DNA of 64,000 nt from Botrimarina hoheduenensis (GTDB lineage: Bacteria > Planctomycetota > Planctomycetia > Pirellulales > Lacipirellulaceae): positions 560,001 to 624,000 of the forward strand of contig NZ_SJPH01000002.1 in NCBI RefSeq assembly GCF_007859815.1, written 5' to 3'. The notes beneath the pieces are model-generated. The model worked only from the letters and a program-made list of their open reading frames with translations, had not been told where the DNA came from and did no database searches. The translations under genes and the position numbers were made by a program. Of the stretch, positions 56,570 through 64,000 are shown piece after piece. Each line of letters begins with the position of its first letter. The stretch's first letter is position 1.

Positions 56570-58264
56570 TTACCGCAACTGCTCCGCTGCCCAAATCGCA
56601 AGCGCTTCGCGACGGATCTTGGAGTTATGGCGGATATCGGTGGGCAGCAATCGGTGCTCAAGAAAGTGAGGGATCCGCCAGCGGTCGGCGCACTGCGACG
56701 CACGAGCGGCGAGTTTTTCACTTAGAGAGGCGTCGCCAAGGTGGCCGGGGGCAGGCTCGTAGACAAGTACTGACTCCGTCTCGCCCTGGGTCGGAACCCC
56801 GACTAAAGCCGTCCGCCGCACGCCTGCGACGCCATTGAAGTAGGCTTCGATCTGATCGGCATAGTGCTCGGACGACGCCGTGCGAACGCGTTGCGACTTC
56901 CGCCCGCAGTACCAGAAGCGCTGCTGAGCGTCGAAGTAGCCGACATCTCCCAGGCGGTGCCAGATAGCGTCTCCGTCTTTGATTTTTGCTAACTCGTTGT
57001 GGGGGGATCGTTGTTGGTCGCTTGCAGACGGGTGCGGTATGGGATTTTGGTACTGCGTGCTTACTTGGGGGCCGCGGACGATGAGTTCGCCGATCTCGCC
57101 CCGCGGTAGTTCGTCCGTCTCGTCGATCGTTGTGAGGGGGTCGTCAGAGATGCGGATGATACGCCAGTCGATCGTGTCGAACTTGCGTCCGACGCACACG
57201 CCGGCACCCGCGTCGGTCTTGGCGGCGGTTTCGCCAAGAATTTCTTGCGCTTCGATCGTCGCTACGGGCAGCGCCTCGGTGGCCCCATAGGGGGTGTGCA
57301 TTTGGGCATCGCGATGCACGCAACCGAGCGTCCGGCGTAGAACCCGTGCCGAGACGGGGGCCCCGCACGAAAAAACATTTTTGAGTGTGGGAATCGTAGC
57401 GCCGGTTGCTTCGCAGTGACGGCTCAAACGATCCCACACCGCCGGTGAGGCGAACGCCTGCGTGACCTGCCACTGGTTTGCTGCGGCGAGCACCTTATGG
57501 GGATCGCACGAGGCCGGCCGGCTGAAGTCCATCTGCGGCAGCACGGTCGTGATACCGCACGCAACGTTGAACAAGCCGAAGAGCGGGAAGCAGGCGAGGT
57601 CCACCGCCCCCGGCTGCAATTCGTATTGCCGCTGGATCTCATCGCACTGGGTGACGAACGTTTGGTGCGTGTAGAGCACCCCCTTCGGCGGGCCGGTGCT
57701 GCCAGAGGTGAAAACGATCGCGGCGGGGTCTTCGGCCCGCGTTGCGGCGGGGAAGTCTCGATGCGTTGGTAGCAGGTCGGCTCTCTCCCCTAGGCGTCGT
57801 ACCGATCTGAGCGTCTCGCCGCCCCAGAACCAGCGTCTGCCAACCGTGACGTTCAGTTTCGCGTTGGGAAACTGCTTCCGCTTTAGCACGCGCAGCGCAT
57901 GACCGAGGGGAATGGCGACAAAGCCATCGGGCTCGGTTGAGGCCAGGCAACGGACAATATTCTCTCGGCCGAGACCCGCATCGACCAGAACCATCGTCGC
58001 GCCGGTTCGCAGCAGGGCGAAGACGAGCGTGACAAACTCGACGCCCGGCTTGACGAGCAGAGCGATCCGCTTGCCGGGACCGATGCCGAGCGTCGCCAGA
58101 CCACAAGCGAGCCGAGTGGCGTCGGTGTCGAGTTCGGCAAAGGTGACCGTGTCGAACCCGCCGTGGCCGTTGGCCGCCGCGACAGCCAGGCTTTGGGGGC
58201 GTTGGGCCGCAGCCGTGGCTAAGCGATCGGCGACGTTCGTGCGGTGGATCGGCGGGGCGGGCAT
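56570..58264 (-). CDS. oleC: Olefin beta-lactone synthetase, OleC-type
   Basis: 564 residues. ANL adenylating enzyme: the P-loop is VFTSGSTGPPKGVLYTHQTF, and MHTPYGATEALPVATIEAQE is the A5 region in a form characteristic of OleC. GEIGELIVRGPQVS and the late VFW-type hinge lead to the C-terminal lid. OleC converts the 2-alkyl-3-hydroxy acid made by OleA/OleD to a beta-lactone, which OleB turns into an olefin. OleD is directly downstream; OleA and OleB are not in the window. A long-chain acyl-CoA ligase is the alternative, but the YGATEALPV segment argues against it. Confidence 0.88.
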   Translation of the reverse strand: MPAPPIHRTNVADRLATAAAQRPQSLAVAAANGHGGFDTVTFAELDTDATRLACGLATLGIGPGKRIALLVKPGVEFVTLVFALLRTGATMVLVDAGLGRENIVRCLASTEPDGFVAIPLGHALRVLKRKQFPNAKLNVTVGRRWFWGGETLRSVRRLGERADLLPTHRDFPAATRAEDPAAIVFTSGSTGPPKGVLYTHQTFVTQCDEIQRQYELQPGAVDLACFPLFGLFNVACGITTVLPQMDFSRPASCDPHKVLAAANQWQVTQAFASPAVWDRLSRHCEATGATIPTLKNVFSCGAPVSARVLRRTLGCVHRDAQMHTPYGATEALPVATIEAQEILGETAAKTDAGAGVCVGRKFDTIDWRIIRISDDPLTTIDETDELPRGEIGELIVRGPQVSTQYQNPIPHPSASDQQRSPHNELAKIKDGDAIWHRLGDVGYFDAQQRFWYCGRKSQRVRTASSEHYADQIEAYFNGVAGVRRTALVGVPTQGETESVLVYEPAPGHLGDASLSEKLAARASQCADRWRIPHFLEHRLLPTDIRHNSKIRREALAIWAAEQLR

Positions 58265-58293
58265 TTACCGATTGTGGCGTGGCCACGCTCCGA

Positions 58294-58328
58294 GGATCAG
58301 CCCCGGGTCAGAGAACCGGGGCTGATCC
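58294..58328. repeat. GC-rich perfect inverted repeat (repeat family copy 3)
   Basis: A perfect 13-bp stem (GGATCAGCCCCGG with CCGGGGCTGATCC) around a 9-base loop. It lies six bases after the flotillin stop (minus strand) and 30 bases upstream of the oleC start. No T-run follows on either strand, so it is a poor intrinsic terminator. Confidence 0.78.
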
Positions 58329-58334
58329 GGCCCA

Positions 58335-59987
58335 TTACCCCTTGTTTCTGGCGGGGGCGGCTTCGCCGTTTTCTGCCGGTTTGCGTCCCTCGTCGGTCTT
58401 GGTCTCAACGCCGACGAGCTTCGCCAGGCTGTCGGGCATCTCGATGCCGCCGATGTCACGCAGCACCTGCATCATCGGCGGCAGCGTGCCGGTCATTCCC
58501 TGCAGGAAGTCAGCCGTGTTGCTGCGGCCGTTCTTGCCGCTGCCGTTCTCCCAGACGACGACCTTATCAAACTTGATATTGCTGATCGCCTTGGCAGAAG
58601 ACTCGGCGAGATTGTCCAGATGCTCGAGCATCATAAGCTGGAACGCTTCGCGAGCGCCGCCGCAGGCCTCGACGATTTGCTTGAGACCTTCGCCCTTCTT
58701 GGCAAGGATCTCGTACTGTCCGCGGGCCTCGGCCTCGAGCTTGGCGTAAACCGCCCCTGCTTGAGCCTGGGCCTCGAGGCGGATGCGTTCGGCTTCCGCT
58801 TCCGCTTGGACGATAAGCCGGGCCTTCTCGGCCTTCGCGACGGCCTCGAACTCGGCCCGCTTCTCGGCCTCGACGCGTTCGGCATCCGCGAGGGCGGCTT
58901 TGGCCATCGCGCGGTTCTGGATCTCGATGACCGCGGCCTCGGCTTCGCGCTTGCGGGACTCGCCGCGTTCGTAGGCCTCGGCGCGCTGGACGAGCAGTTC
59001 CGCTTGCGACTTCGCGATCCGCGCCTCGGCGATGTTTTCGCCATCCACGGCCGTGGCGTTAGCCTCGGCGATCGCGATCCGCTTCTCGCGCTCGGCGTCT
59101 TTGACTTGCACATCGCGCTGGAACTCAGCGGTTTGCTCGCCAACATTCTGCTCCTTGAGCAACTCGGCGATCCGCACGGCCTGAATGCGTTGGGCCTCAC
59201 GCGTGCCGATCTCGCGCAGCTTGGTGGCGTTGGCGACCTCCACTTCGCGTTCGCGCTCGGCGTCCGCCACGCGGATCTCGCCGCGCTTCTGTTCATCGGC
59301 CACGTCGGCGCGAGCGGACTGGATCGCCTGGGCCGCGGCCTTCTGGCCGATGGCGTCGATGTACCCCGATTCGTCCGTGATGTCTGTGATGTTCACGTTG
59401 ATCAGCACCAGGCCGATCTTCTTAAGCTCGGGCTCGACCGAGTTCTGGATGTGTTGCAAGAAGGCGTCGCGATCGCGATTGATGTCCTCGATCCCCATCG
59501 ACGCCACAACCTGGCGGAGCTGACCGAAGATGATCTCTTCGGCCTGCTTGCGGATCTCGTCGGTTGTGAGTTCAAGCAATCGGATCGAGGCGTTATTCAT
59601 CAGTTCCGGCTCGGTGCCGATCGCGACCGTGAACACGCTGGGCACGTTGACACGGATGTTCTCGATCGACAAAGCGCCGCGGAGCGGGATCTCGATCTGA
59701 ATCGGATCCAGGCTCAGGTAGCGAAACCCTTGCACAAAGGGAAGCACATAGGTGGCACCGCCGTGGATCGTTTTGGCGGTTTGGCCCGTGCCCACAAACA
59801 TGCCGTACTTCACCAGCACCTGGTTGCTGCTGCAGCGCTTCACCATCGACTTGATGAAGGCGAACAAGAGCCCCATCAACAGGAAGACCGTGATCAGCAG
59901 CCCCAGGTACCAAACCACCGCCGGCACCCCGTCGGTTTGCGCCGCCAGAAGCGGCGCGGCGGCATTCAGCGAAAGCATGGAAACCAT
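58335..59987 (-). CDS. Flotillin/SPFH-family membrane scaffold
   Basis: 550 residues. One N-terminal membrane helix (VVWYLGLLITVFLLMGLLFA), then an SPFH/PHB domain (about 65-200, KTIHGGATYVLPFVQGFRYL and INVNITDITDESGYIDAIGQ). A long Ala/Glu-rich coiled coil with EA repeats covers about 220-430. The last 100 residues include KFDKVVVWENGSGKNGRSNT, a flotillin tail feature. It forms oligomeric membrane microdomains. The NfeD partner gene lies 78 bases upstream on the same strand, a conserved pairing. Confidence 0.92.
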   Translation of the reverse strand: MVSMLSLNAAAPLLAAQTDGVPAVVWYLGLLITVFLLMGLLFAFIKSMVKRCSSNQVLVKYGMFVGTGQTAKTIHGGATYVLPFVQGFRYLSLDPIQIEIPLRGALSIENIRVNVPSVFTVAIGTEPELMNNASIRLLELTTDEIRKQAEEIIFGQLRQVVASMGIEDINRDRDAFLQHIQNSVEPELKKIGLVLINVNITDITDESGYIDAIGQKAAAQAIQSARADVADEQKRGEIRVADAEREREVEVANATKLREIGTREAQRIQAVRIAELLKEQNVGEQTAEFQRDVQVKDAEREKRIAIAEANATAVDGENIAEARIAKSQAELLVQRAEAYERGESRKREAEAAVIEIQNRAMAKAALADAERVEAEKRAEFEAVAKAEKARLIVQAEAEAERIRLEAQAQAGAVYAKLEAEARGQYEILAKKGEGLKQIVEACGGAREAFQLMMLEHLDNLAESSAKAISNIKFDKVVVWENGSGKNGRSNTADFLQGMTGTLPPMMQVLRDIGGIEMPDSLAKLVGVETKTDEGRKPAENGEAAPARNKG

Positions 59988-60065
59988 GACGAGTTCTCCC
60001 GAGACGATTGGTTGATTGTGAGTCGCTTAACGGCGGAGCGTCCTTGACTGACGCCCACCTCGCCC

Positions 60066-60650
60066 CTAAGCGTCAGAAGCAGAGCTGAGTGAAACCCGGA
60101 CTGTGTCGGCCGTGACGACGTCGGTGACAACGACCCGCGTGCCGGTTGTCAGCCGTAGCTGCTCATCGCTGACCGCCTGATATTCCACCGTGCGGCCCTG
60201 AAGCTTCATCTGAACTTTTCCGGCGACCTTTCCCGGACCGATCGGCACATAAACCTGAGCGGGCAAGCCGATTGCGTTTGCGATGTTCGTGTTGCCCGAA
60301 GTTTCGAGCTGGAAGACCTGCTTGAAAACCCAGTACACGCTGTACAAAGCGGCGTAGCCAACACCGAGCGCTATCGCTAGCGACACGCCCGGCGACGTCC
60401 CCGAAGCGAGCAGCGCTTTACCGGTCAATCCAAAGAAGGTTGCCGCGGCCGAGAGGGTCCGTAGCGAGAGCATCTCTAGGAACCAGAAACCGGTGCTGTC
60501 GGTCGTGTGATCGGAGTCGAAGCCCGCGTCGCCGCCGTCGCCCATCATGTCGCCCAGGCTGTCGTCCATTCCGAACCACAGCAGGACCAATTGAAGCAGC
60601 AGAACGACACCACCGCCCAGCGCGCTGTACAAGAAAAGTGTTTCGAGCAT
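60066..60650 (-). CDS. NfeD-like membrane protein, flotillin partner
   Basis: 194 residues from the ATG at 60650 (MLETLFLYSALGGGVVLLLQ); the longer frame to 60722 is less likely. Membrane helices at the N-terminus and at TFFGLTGKALLASGTSPGVS through LGVGYAALYSVYWVF are separated by an Asp/Gly-rich stretch. The C-terminal OB-fold (about 120-190: GLPAQVYVPIGPGKVAGKVQ, GTRVVVTDVVTADTVRVSL) is the NfeD signature. It lies just upstream of the flotillin gene. It probably helps to organise flotillin assemblies. Confidence 0.87.
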   Translation of the reverse strand: MLETLFLYSALGGGVVLLLQLVLLWFGMDDSLGDMMGDGGDAGFDSDHTTDSTGFWFLEMLSLRTLSAAATFFGLTGKALLASGTSPGVSLAIALGVGYAALYSVYWVFKQVFQLETSGNTNIANAIGLPAQVYVPIGPGKVAGKVQMKLQGRTVEYQAVSDEQLRLTTGTRVVVTDVVTADTVRVSLSSASDA

Positions 60651-60993
60651 CGGACCACCGGGGCTTGGGTCGTGCCCAACGCGCCCCACGAATAGGGAGA
60701 CGCTCGGCATTCGGACAATCATGGCCCGCTAAGGGCAAGCTTGCGGATATTTCGCTCCTGGCCCACGGATCTTGCCAGTTAGGATTGTAATAACCACACC
60801 GATTCCGCGGCCGAGGACCCTATCTTGGCGGTTCGGAAGCGCGTTCGTCAAAATAAAATGCGGCATCGGGGCGGCTCGATGCGAGGGGTTGTAGACGGCG
60901 GACGTCTCGGCTGGCTACGCTGCCAAGCCACTCTGCCACGGTGTAAGCCTCCCCGACTGCTTGCCCGGTTCTCCCTCAGACACTGATTTTACC

Positions 60994-61605
60994 GTGACTT
61001 CTGGCCGCCCGCATAAGAAGAAGGCCTCGCGCTCTGCCGGCGGCAAACGGCGCGGTGGACCGAATCGCCCGGGCACGGGCAACAAGACCAGCCAAGGGCC
61101 CAGCGGGTGGCGTGTAACCTCCACGCCGGAAGGGGCCTTTGCGTTAGTCGCCCCTCCCGACATCGTCGAACGAGAGGACGATATCAACGAAGTCCGTTTG
61201 ATGATCGAAGCGGAAGAAACCGAGATCGCGGCCGACGAGCTACGCTGGCTGCTCGCGGATTGTCCCGATCATCTGACAGCGCACGCGCTGCTGGGCGAGA
61301 TCGCCGGCGGCACGGGAGACCTGGTGCTTGCCCGAGCCCACTTCGGCTATGCCTTTGAGATCGGCCTGAAGACGCTCGCAGCGGCCGGTTGCGCGGGGCC
61401 GCTGCCGGGTGCCGACCTGCGCAACGGGGCGTGGCACGATGCCGCGCTGGGGTTGGCCTGGGCGCTAGAAAAATTGGGCGAGTCACGCATGGCCGACGAT
61501 GTCGCGGCCACAACGCTACGGATGGATTCGACCGATCCGGCCGGGGTGCGTGCAATGCTCGACGACTTGCGCAGCGGCGGGCTGCCGATGGTTTCGCTCG
61601 GCTAG
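60994..61605 (+). CDS. Hypothetical protein with TPR-like helices
   Basis: 203 residues from a GTG at 60994 (a TTG at 60961 would add 11 codons). The first 45 residues are strongly basic (PHKKKASRSAGGKRRGGPNR), followed by WRVTSTPEGAFALVAPPDIV. The remainder is helical, with one or two TPR-like pairs (EIAADELRWLLADCPDHLTA, GDLVLARAHFGYAFEIGLKT, LGLAWALEKLGESRMADDVA). The basic N-terminus could bind nucleic acid; that is inference. No signal peptide. Unknown function. Confidence 0.7.
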   Translation: MTSGRPHKKKASRSAGGKRRGGPNRPGTGNKTSQGPSGWRVTSTPEGAFALVAPPDIVEREDDINEVRLMIEAEETEIAADELRWLLADCPDHLTAHALLGEIAGGTGDLVLARAHFGYAFEIGLKTLAAAGCAGPLPGADLRNGAWHDAALGLAWALEKLGESRMADDVAATTLRMDSTDPAGVRAMLDDLRSGGLPMVSLG

Positions 61606-61810
61606 TGATTATTCGGCTTTGGGTTTATCTGAGAATGGGTAGTACGGACAGTCAGCCGAGAGCAGTCTTGCCGATCCGATCTACGTGGCCCGGCCGATTG
61701 TCCGCGGGGGTTGACCCAAGAGGGTGAACGGGAATCTTCGGCGGATAGCAGCCTGAGGGCATGACCCGCTGAGGAATCTACGACCGTGAGCAACACGCGG
61801 AGTGCCCGCG

Positions 61811-63178
61811 CTAAGGCAGCAAGACTTCGCCTAGTTGATACTCCACGGGCAGCGAGACGATGCTCACCGGCGTGCGATAGACCCAGGTCAGCCGTCGCGG
61901 ATCGCTCGGCGGATCGCCCGCGGCGCTGAGCGCCTCTAGGTCGGACAGATCGAACAGGTAGACCAAGCCGACTTCGTTTGCCGATTGCAGAATGGTCTCA
62001 AAGCCGGCGTGCTCGATCCGTGCCCCGTCAGCATCGGTCAGGTACGAAAGATTCTGGAAGACCCAGCCCCGATGCGAGGCGAACGCGTCGCCCGCCTGAT
62101 CCATCTTGAGCCGCATATGGAGTTCCCAGACAGGCCCGTTCCGCTTGAATCGCTCGAGCGAAACCGTTGCGTCTCCCTGCTGCTGCCGGATCGGTCGATC
62201 GGTTGCACCGACCGCTTCAAAGCGGAAGTCTGCCTGACGGCCCGGCACCAGGGCGTCGATCTTGCCGCGCAAACTGGCGATCGCCACGGCGCTGCGTGAA
62301 GGCAGAATCAAAGGCAAGGTGATCTCGATCGCTTGTGTGCCGGGCGTTACCTCGACATCGATCGAACGCTCTGGCTGGCGCACCGAGAGCGGAGCGCCCG
62401 ACTTTGCCACTACCCGAACCTCGTCCATGGGTTGCGAGAGCGCGATCGGTTGCAGCCGCGGCTCCCAAGCGATCTCGATGTCCACATCCAGCGACGCTTC
62501 GGTCGGCGTCCGAACGCCGCGTGTCGCCACTACGCGAAGCGTCTCAAACCGAAACGGTCCGCTGTACGCGGCCCTTCCGAAACGATCACTCTGGCTGTCT
62601 TCGCGTTGGACAACCGAGAGTTCGGACCCGCCACCGTACGGATAGATGTTGGTCCGAGCGGCGTCCATAATCTTGTCGATTGCCGGCCAGAAAGGTTCAT
62701 TCTCTAACCGCAGCGTGACCCTGTTCAACATACGGGGAGAATTCCTTCCGCTGCTCTCAGCGAGTTGATTGCCCGTTTGTTCGCCCACCGCGCGGAGTAC
62801 TTGTGCGAGCGGCATTTTCTCGGCGTTGAGAGTCACGCGGGTTGCTTCCGCGGCGCGCTCTGCCAGGGTCAGCTCCACGCGCCGCCGGATGCGTTGGATG
62901 CCCGATCGCACGGAGGGCGGCATCCGGTCATTGGTTGGCGGCAGGGCATTGAGCACGGCCTCGCCCGACCCTGACGGGCCCATCGCGAGTTCGTAGAGGG
63001 AGTCTTCGGCCTGGCGACGCTCGGCGGCCCGATCCGCATTGAGCCCTTCCACCAATTCCGCGACCCGATTGCTCAGCGACTCGGACGCGGAGGTTGAGGG
63101 TTCGCTGGCAAGGGCGAGCGGCGTCAGAGTGACCGTCACGAGCAAATATGCGCGGGTTGTGCGGTTGGCACGGATCAT
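61811..63178 (-). CDS. Secreted protein with STN-like segment, planctomycete type
   Basis: 455 residues. Signal peptide MIRANRTTRAYLLVTVTLTP ending near LALA. A helical region with Arg/Glu-rich repeats (AELVEGLNADRAAERRQAED) covers about 35-105. Residues about 115-175 contain VTLNAEKMPLAQVLRAVGEQ, which resembles the STN/secretin short domain, followed by PFWPAIDKIMDAARTNIYPY. The remaining half is beta-rich. It ends YQLGEVLLP. Planctomycetes have many proteins of this layout; function unknown. The start ATG is at 63178 with a GGG-rich stretch upstream. Confidence 0.78.
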   Translation of the reverse strand: MIRANRTTRAYLLVTVTLTPLALASEPSTSASESLSNRVAELVEGLNADRAAERRQAEDSLYELAMGPSGSGEAVLNALPPTNDRMPPSVRSGIQRIRRRVELTLAERAAEATRVTLNAEKMPLAQVLRAVGEQTGNQLAESSGRNSPRMLNRVTLRLENEPFWPAIDKIMDAARTNIYPYGGGSELSVVQREDSQSDRFGRAAYSGPFRFETLRVVATRGVRTPTEASLDVDIEIAWEPRLQPIALSQPMDEVRVVAKSGAPLSVRQPERSIDVEVTPGTQAIEITLPLILPSRSAVAIASLRGKIDALVPGRQADFRFEAVGATDRPIRQQQGDATVSLERFKRNGPVWELHMRLKMDQAGDAFASHRGWVFQNLSYLTDADGARIEHAGFETILQSANEVGLVYLFDLSDLEALSAAGDPPSDPRRLTWVYRTPVSIVSLPVEYQLGEVLLP

Positions 63179-63351
63179 AGGGGGGGAGCCTTTCGATCAG
63201 CGTGGGCGGGACGAAAGCCTCCTGATTCTACCAAAGATGCTCCCCCTACGCGGCGGCGATCGGCGTGCTGAGGACGAGCGACCTAGGCTTTTGCAGTTGA
63301 ATCTCGCGTTCCGTGCAGGGACGCCCTCCCTGCTCGATCGACGCCGCCGGC

Positions 63352-64000
63352 ATGCTACGCACGCTCCTGCTAACCAGCGCCGCACTCTGCGGCGGGCTCC
63401 CGTTTGCCTGCGGTCAGGGCGCGGAATTTATGTTCTCAGCGATCGTCGATGGCGTCGCCTACGAGGGCCGTCCCCTCGCTTGGACCAAAGCGACCGTTGC
63501 GCTACTCAATCGCGACGGGCAGCTCCACGAATTCGCCGCTGCCCGTGCGAAAGAAGCGCAGAAGACCGCGGCCAACTTCCAGGGGTACTCGACCGCCGAG
63601 ATGCGGCAACGCCTCTACAACGAGTTCGGTTCGGACTACGACTACACCTCCACGCAGCACTATGTCGTTGTTCATCCCCGCGGTGGTAAAGAAGTGTGGG
63701 CCGAGCGCTTCGAGCAGATGTACCGATCTTTCACGCGGTATTTTCGAGTGCGGGGCTTTGATCCGGCGGCACCTCCGTACCCGCTCGTGGCGGTCGTCTT
63801 TCGCAACCGTTCCGAGTACCAGCGGTACGGCAAGGAGTCAAAATCGGGCGCTCCGAGCGGTGCCCTGGGGCACTACGAATCGCTCAGCAACCGCGTCTAT
63901 CTGTACGATCAGAGCTCGGTCGGCGAAGACCGTTGGGAGGAAACCGCCGCGACCGTGATTCACGAGGCGACGCATCAAACCGCCTACAATGTTGGCGTTC
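63352..64000 (+). CDS. DUF1570 putative metallopeptidase, 3' end cut by window edge
   Basis: At least 216 residues; the frame is open at the last base. The signal peptide MLRTLLLTSAALCGGLPFAC is followed by a mature part containing QHYVVVHPRGGKEVWAERFE, MYRSFTRYFRVRGFD, LVAVVFRNRSEYQRYGKES and NRVYLYDQSSVGEDRWEETA, then the zinc motif HEATH in ATVIHEATHQTAYNVGV (residues about 206-210). This is the DUF1570 pattern of exported HExxH proteins in planctomycetes. Catalysis has not been shown for the family. Divergent from the STN-like gene. Confidence 0.85.
   Translation, partial: MLRTLLLTSAALCGGLPFACGQGAEFMFSAIVDGVAYEGRPLAWTKATVALLNRDGQLHEFAAARAKEAQKTAANFQGYSTAEMRQRLYNEFGSDYDYTSTQHYVVVHPRGGKEVWAERFEQMYRSFTRYFRVRGFDPAAPPYPLVAVVFRNRSEYQRYGKESKSGAPSGALGHYESLSNRVYLYDQSSVGEDRWEETAATVIHEATHQTAYNVGV

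Noticed and set aside
58620..60047. A 475-codon plus-strand frame opposite the flotillin gene
   Set aside because: It mirrors the Ala/Glu-rich coiled coil and has Leu/Gly-rich shadow composition; the flotillin frame is well supported.
60880..60960. A tRNA-like stretch on the minus strand (GTGGCAGAGTGGCTT)
   Set aside because: No T-arm (GGTTCGA) and no pairing acceptor stem could be found.

Overview
The window is bacterial chromosomal DNA, GC-rich, and almost certainly from a planctomycete of the order Pirellulales. The evidence is a set of secreted proteins ending in PEP-CTERM sorting tails, dockerin-like calcium loops of the form GDFNxDGxVDxADYTVWRDGL, a cysteine-rich YTV-type cell-wall protein, a DUF1570 protein, and the TIGR03546/TIGR03545 pair. 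The family Lacipirellulaceae is a reasonable guess from the style of the genes but is inference. I see no rRNA, phage, transposase, integrase or CRISPR array; this is core chromosome with accessory surface-protein genes mixed in.

Layout. 1-7 kb (minus strand): the N-terminal part of a Pro/Ala/Gln-rich secreted protein cut by the window edge, then two tandem paralogous surface proteins (Gly-rich, autotransporter-like repeats, dockerin, PEP-CTERM). 7-13 kb: an exported TPR protein, fumC, trpC, a small PEP-CTERM protein with a strong terminator, and a YiiM-like MOSC protein. 12.7-16.8 kb (minus): rpoN, ybaB/ebfC, dnaX and, just upstream of dnaX, the SRP RNA gene. 16.9-21.3 kb (plus): gluQ, the TIGR03546-TIGR03545 membrane pair, and a second small PEP-CTERM protein with a promoter, a strong ribosome binding site and a terminator. 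21.6-33 kb (minus): a CBS-domain gene preceded by two Rex-type operators, valS, a two-TM protein, a PhoD-like phosphatase, citramalate synthase and an FtsK translocase with an extreme acidic tail.

33-43 kb (mixed strands): a PAP2-like lipoprotein, a dockerin/PEP-CTERM hydrolase-like protein, truB and an O-methyltransferase, rsmG, a DUF3467 protein, a divergent cysteine desulfurase, a small TPR protein, lpxA and a TlpA-type thioredoxin protein. 43-49 kb (minus): pyruvate phosphate dikinase, DUF2461 and the YTV cysteine-rich protein with two 90-bp repeat arrays. 49-53.5 kb (plus): rex, tRNA-Gln(TTG), a CysQ-like phosphatase, a pirin, tRNA-Arg(ACG) and a Sua5-type synthase. 53.5-60.7 kb (minus): aspS, oleD, oleC, and a flotillin with its NfeD partner. 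61-64 kb: a small TPR-like protein, a secreted STN-like protein, and the start of a DUF1570 putative metallopeptidase cut by the window edge.

How the parts connect. Translation and tRNA functions are dense (valS, aspS, gluQ, truB, rsmG, sua5, two tRNAs). Central metabolism is represented by fumC, ppdK, cimA and trpC. Rex is encoded at 49.0 kb and a near-perfect Rex operator pair lies at 22.4 kb, so a redox-controlled CBS gene is a testable local link. OleC and OleD suggest long-chain olefin synthesis with OleA and OleB encoded elsewhere. LpxA supports a lipid A-type outer membrane. The most unusual structures are the acidic WEY-motif tail of FtsK, the two 30-residue-period arrays in the YTV protein, the uncharacterised TIGR03545/TIGR03546 pair, the tandem surface-protein paralogs, and a small family of GC-rich palindromes at gene ends.
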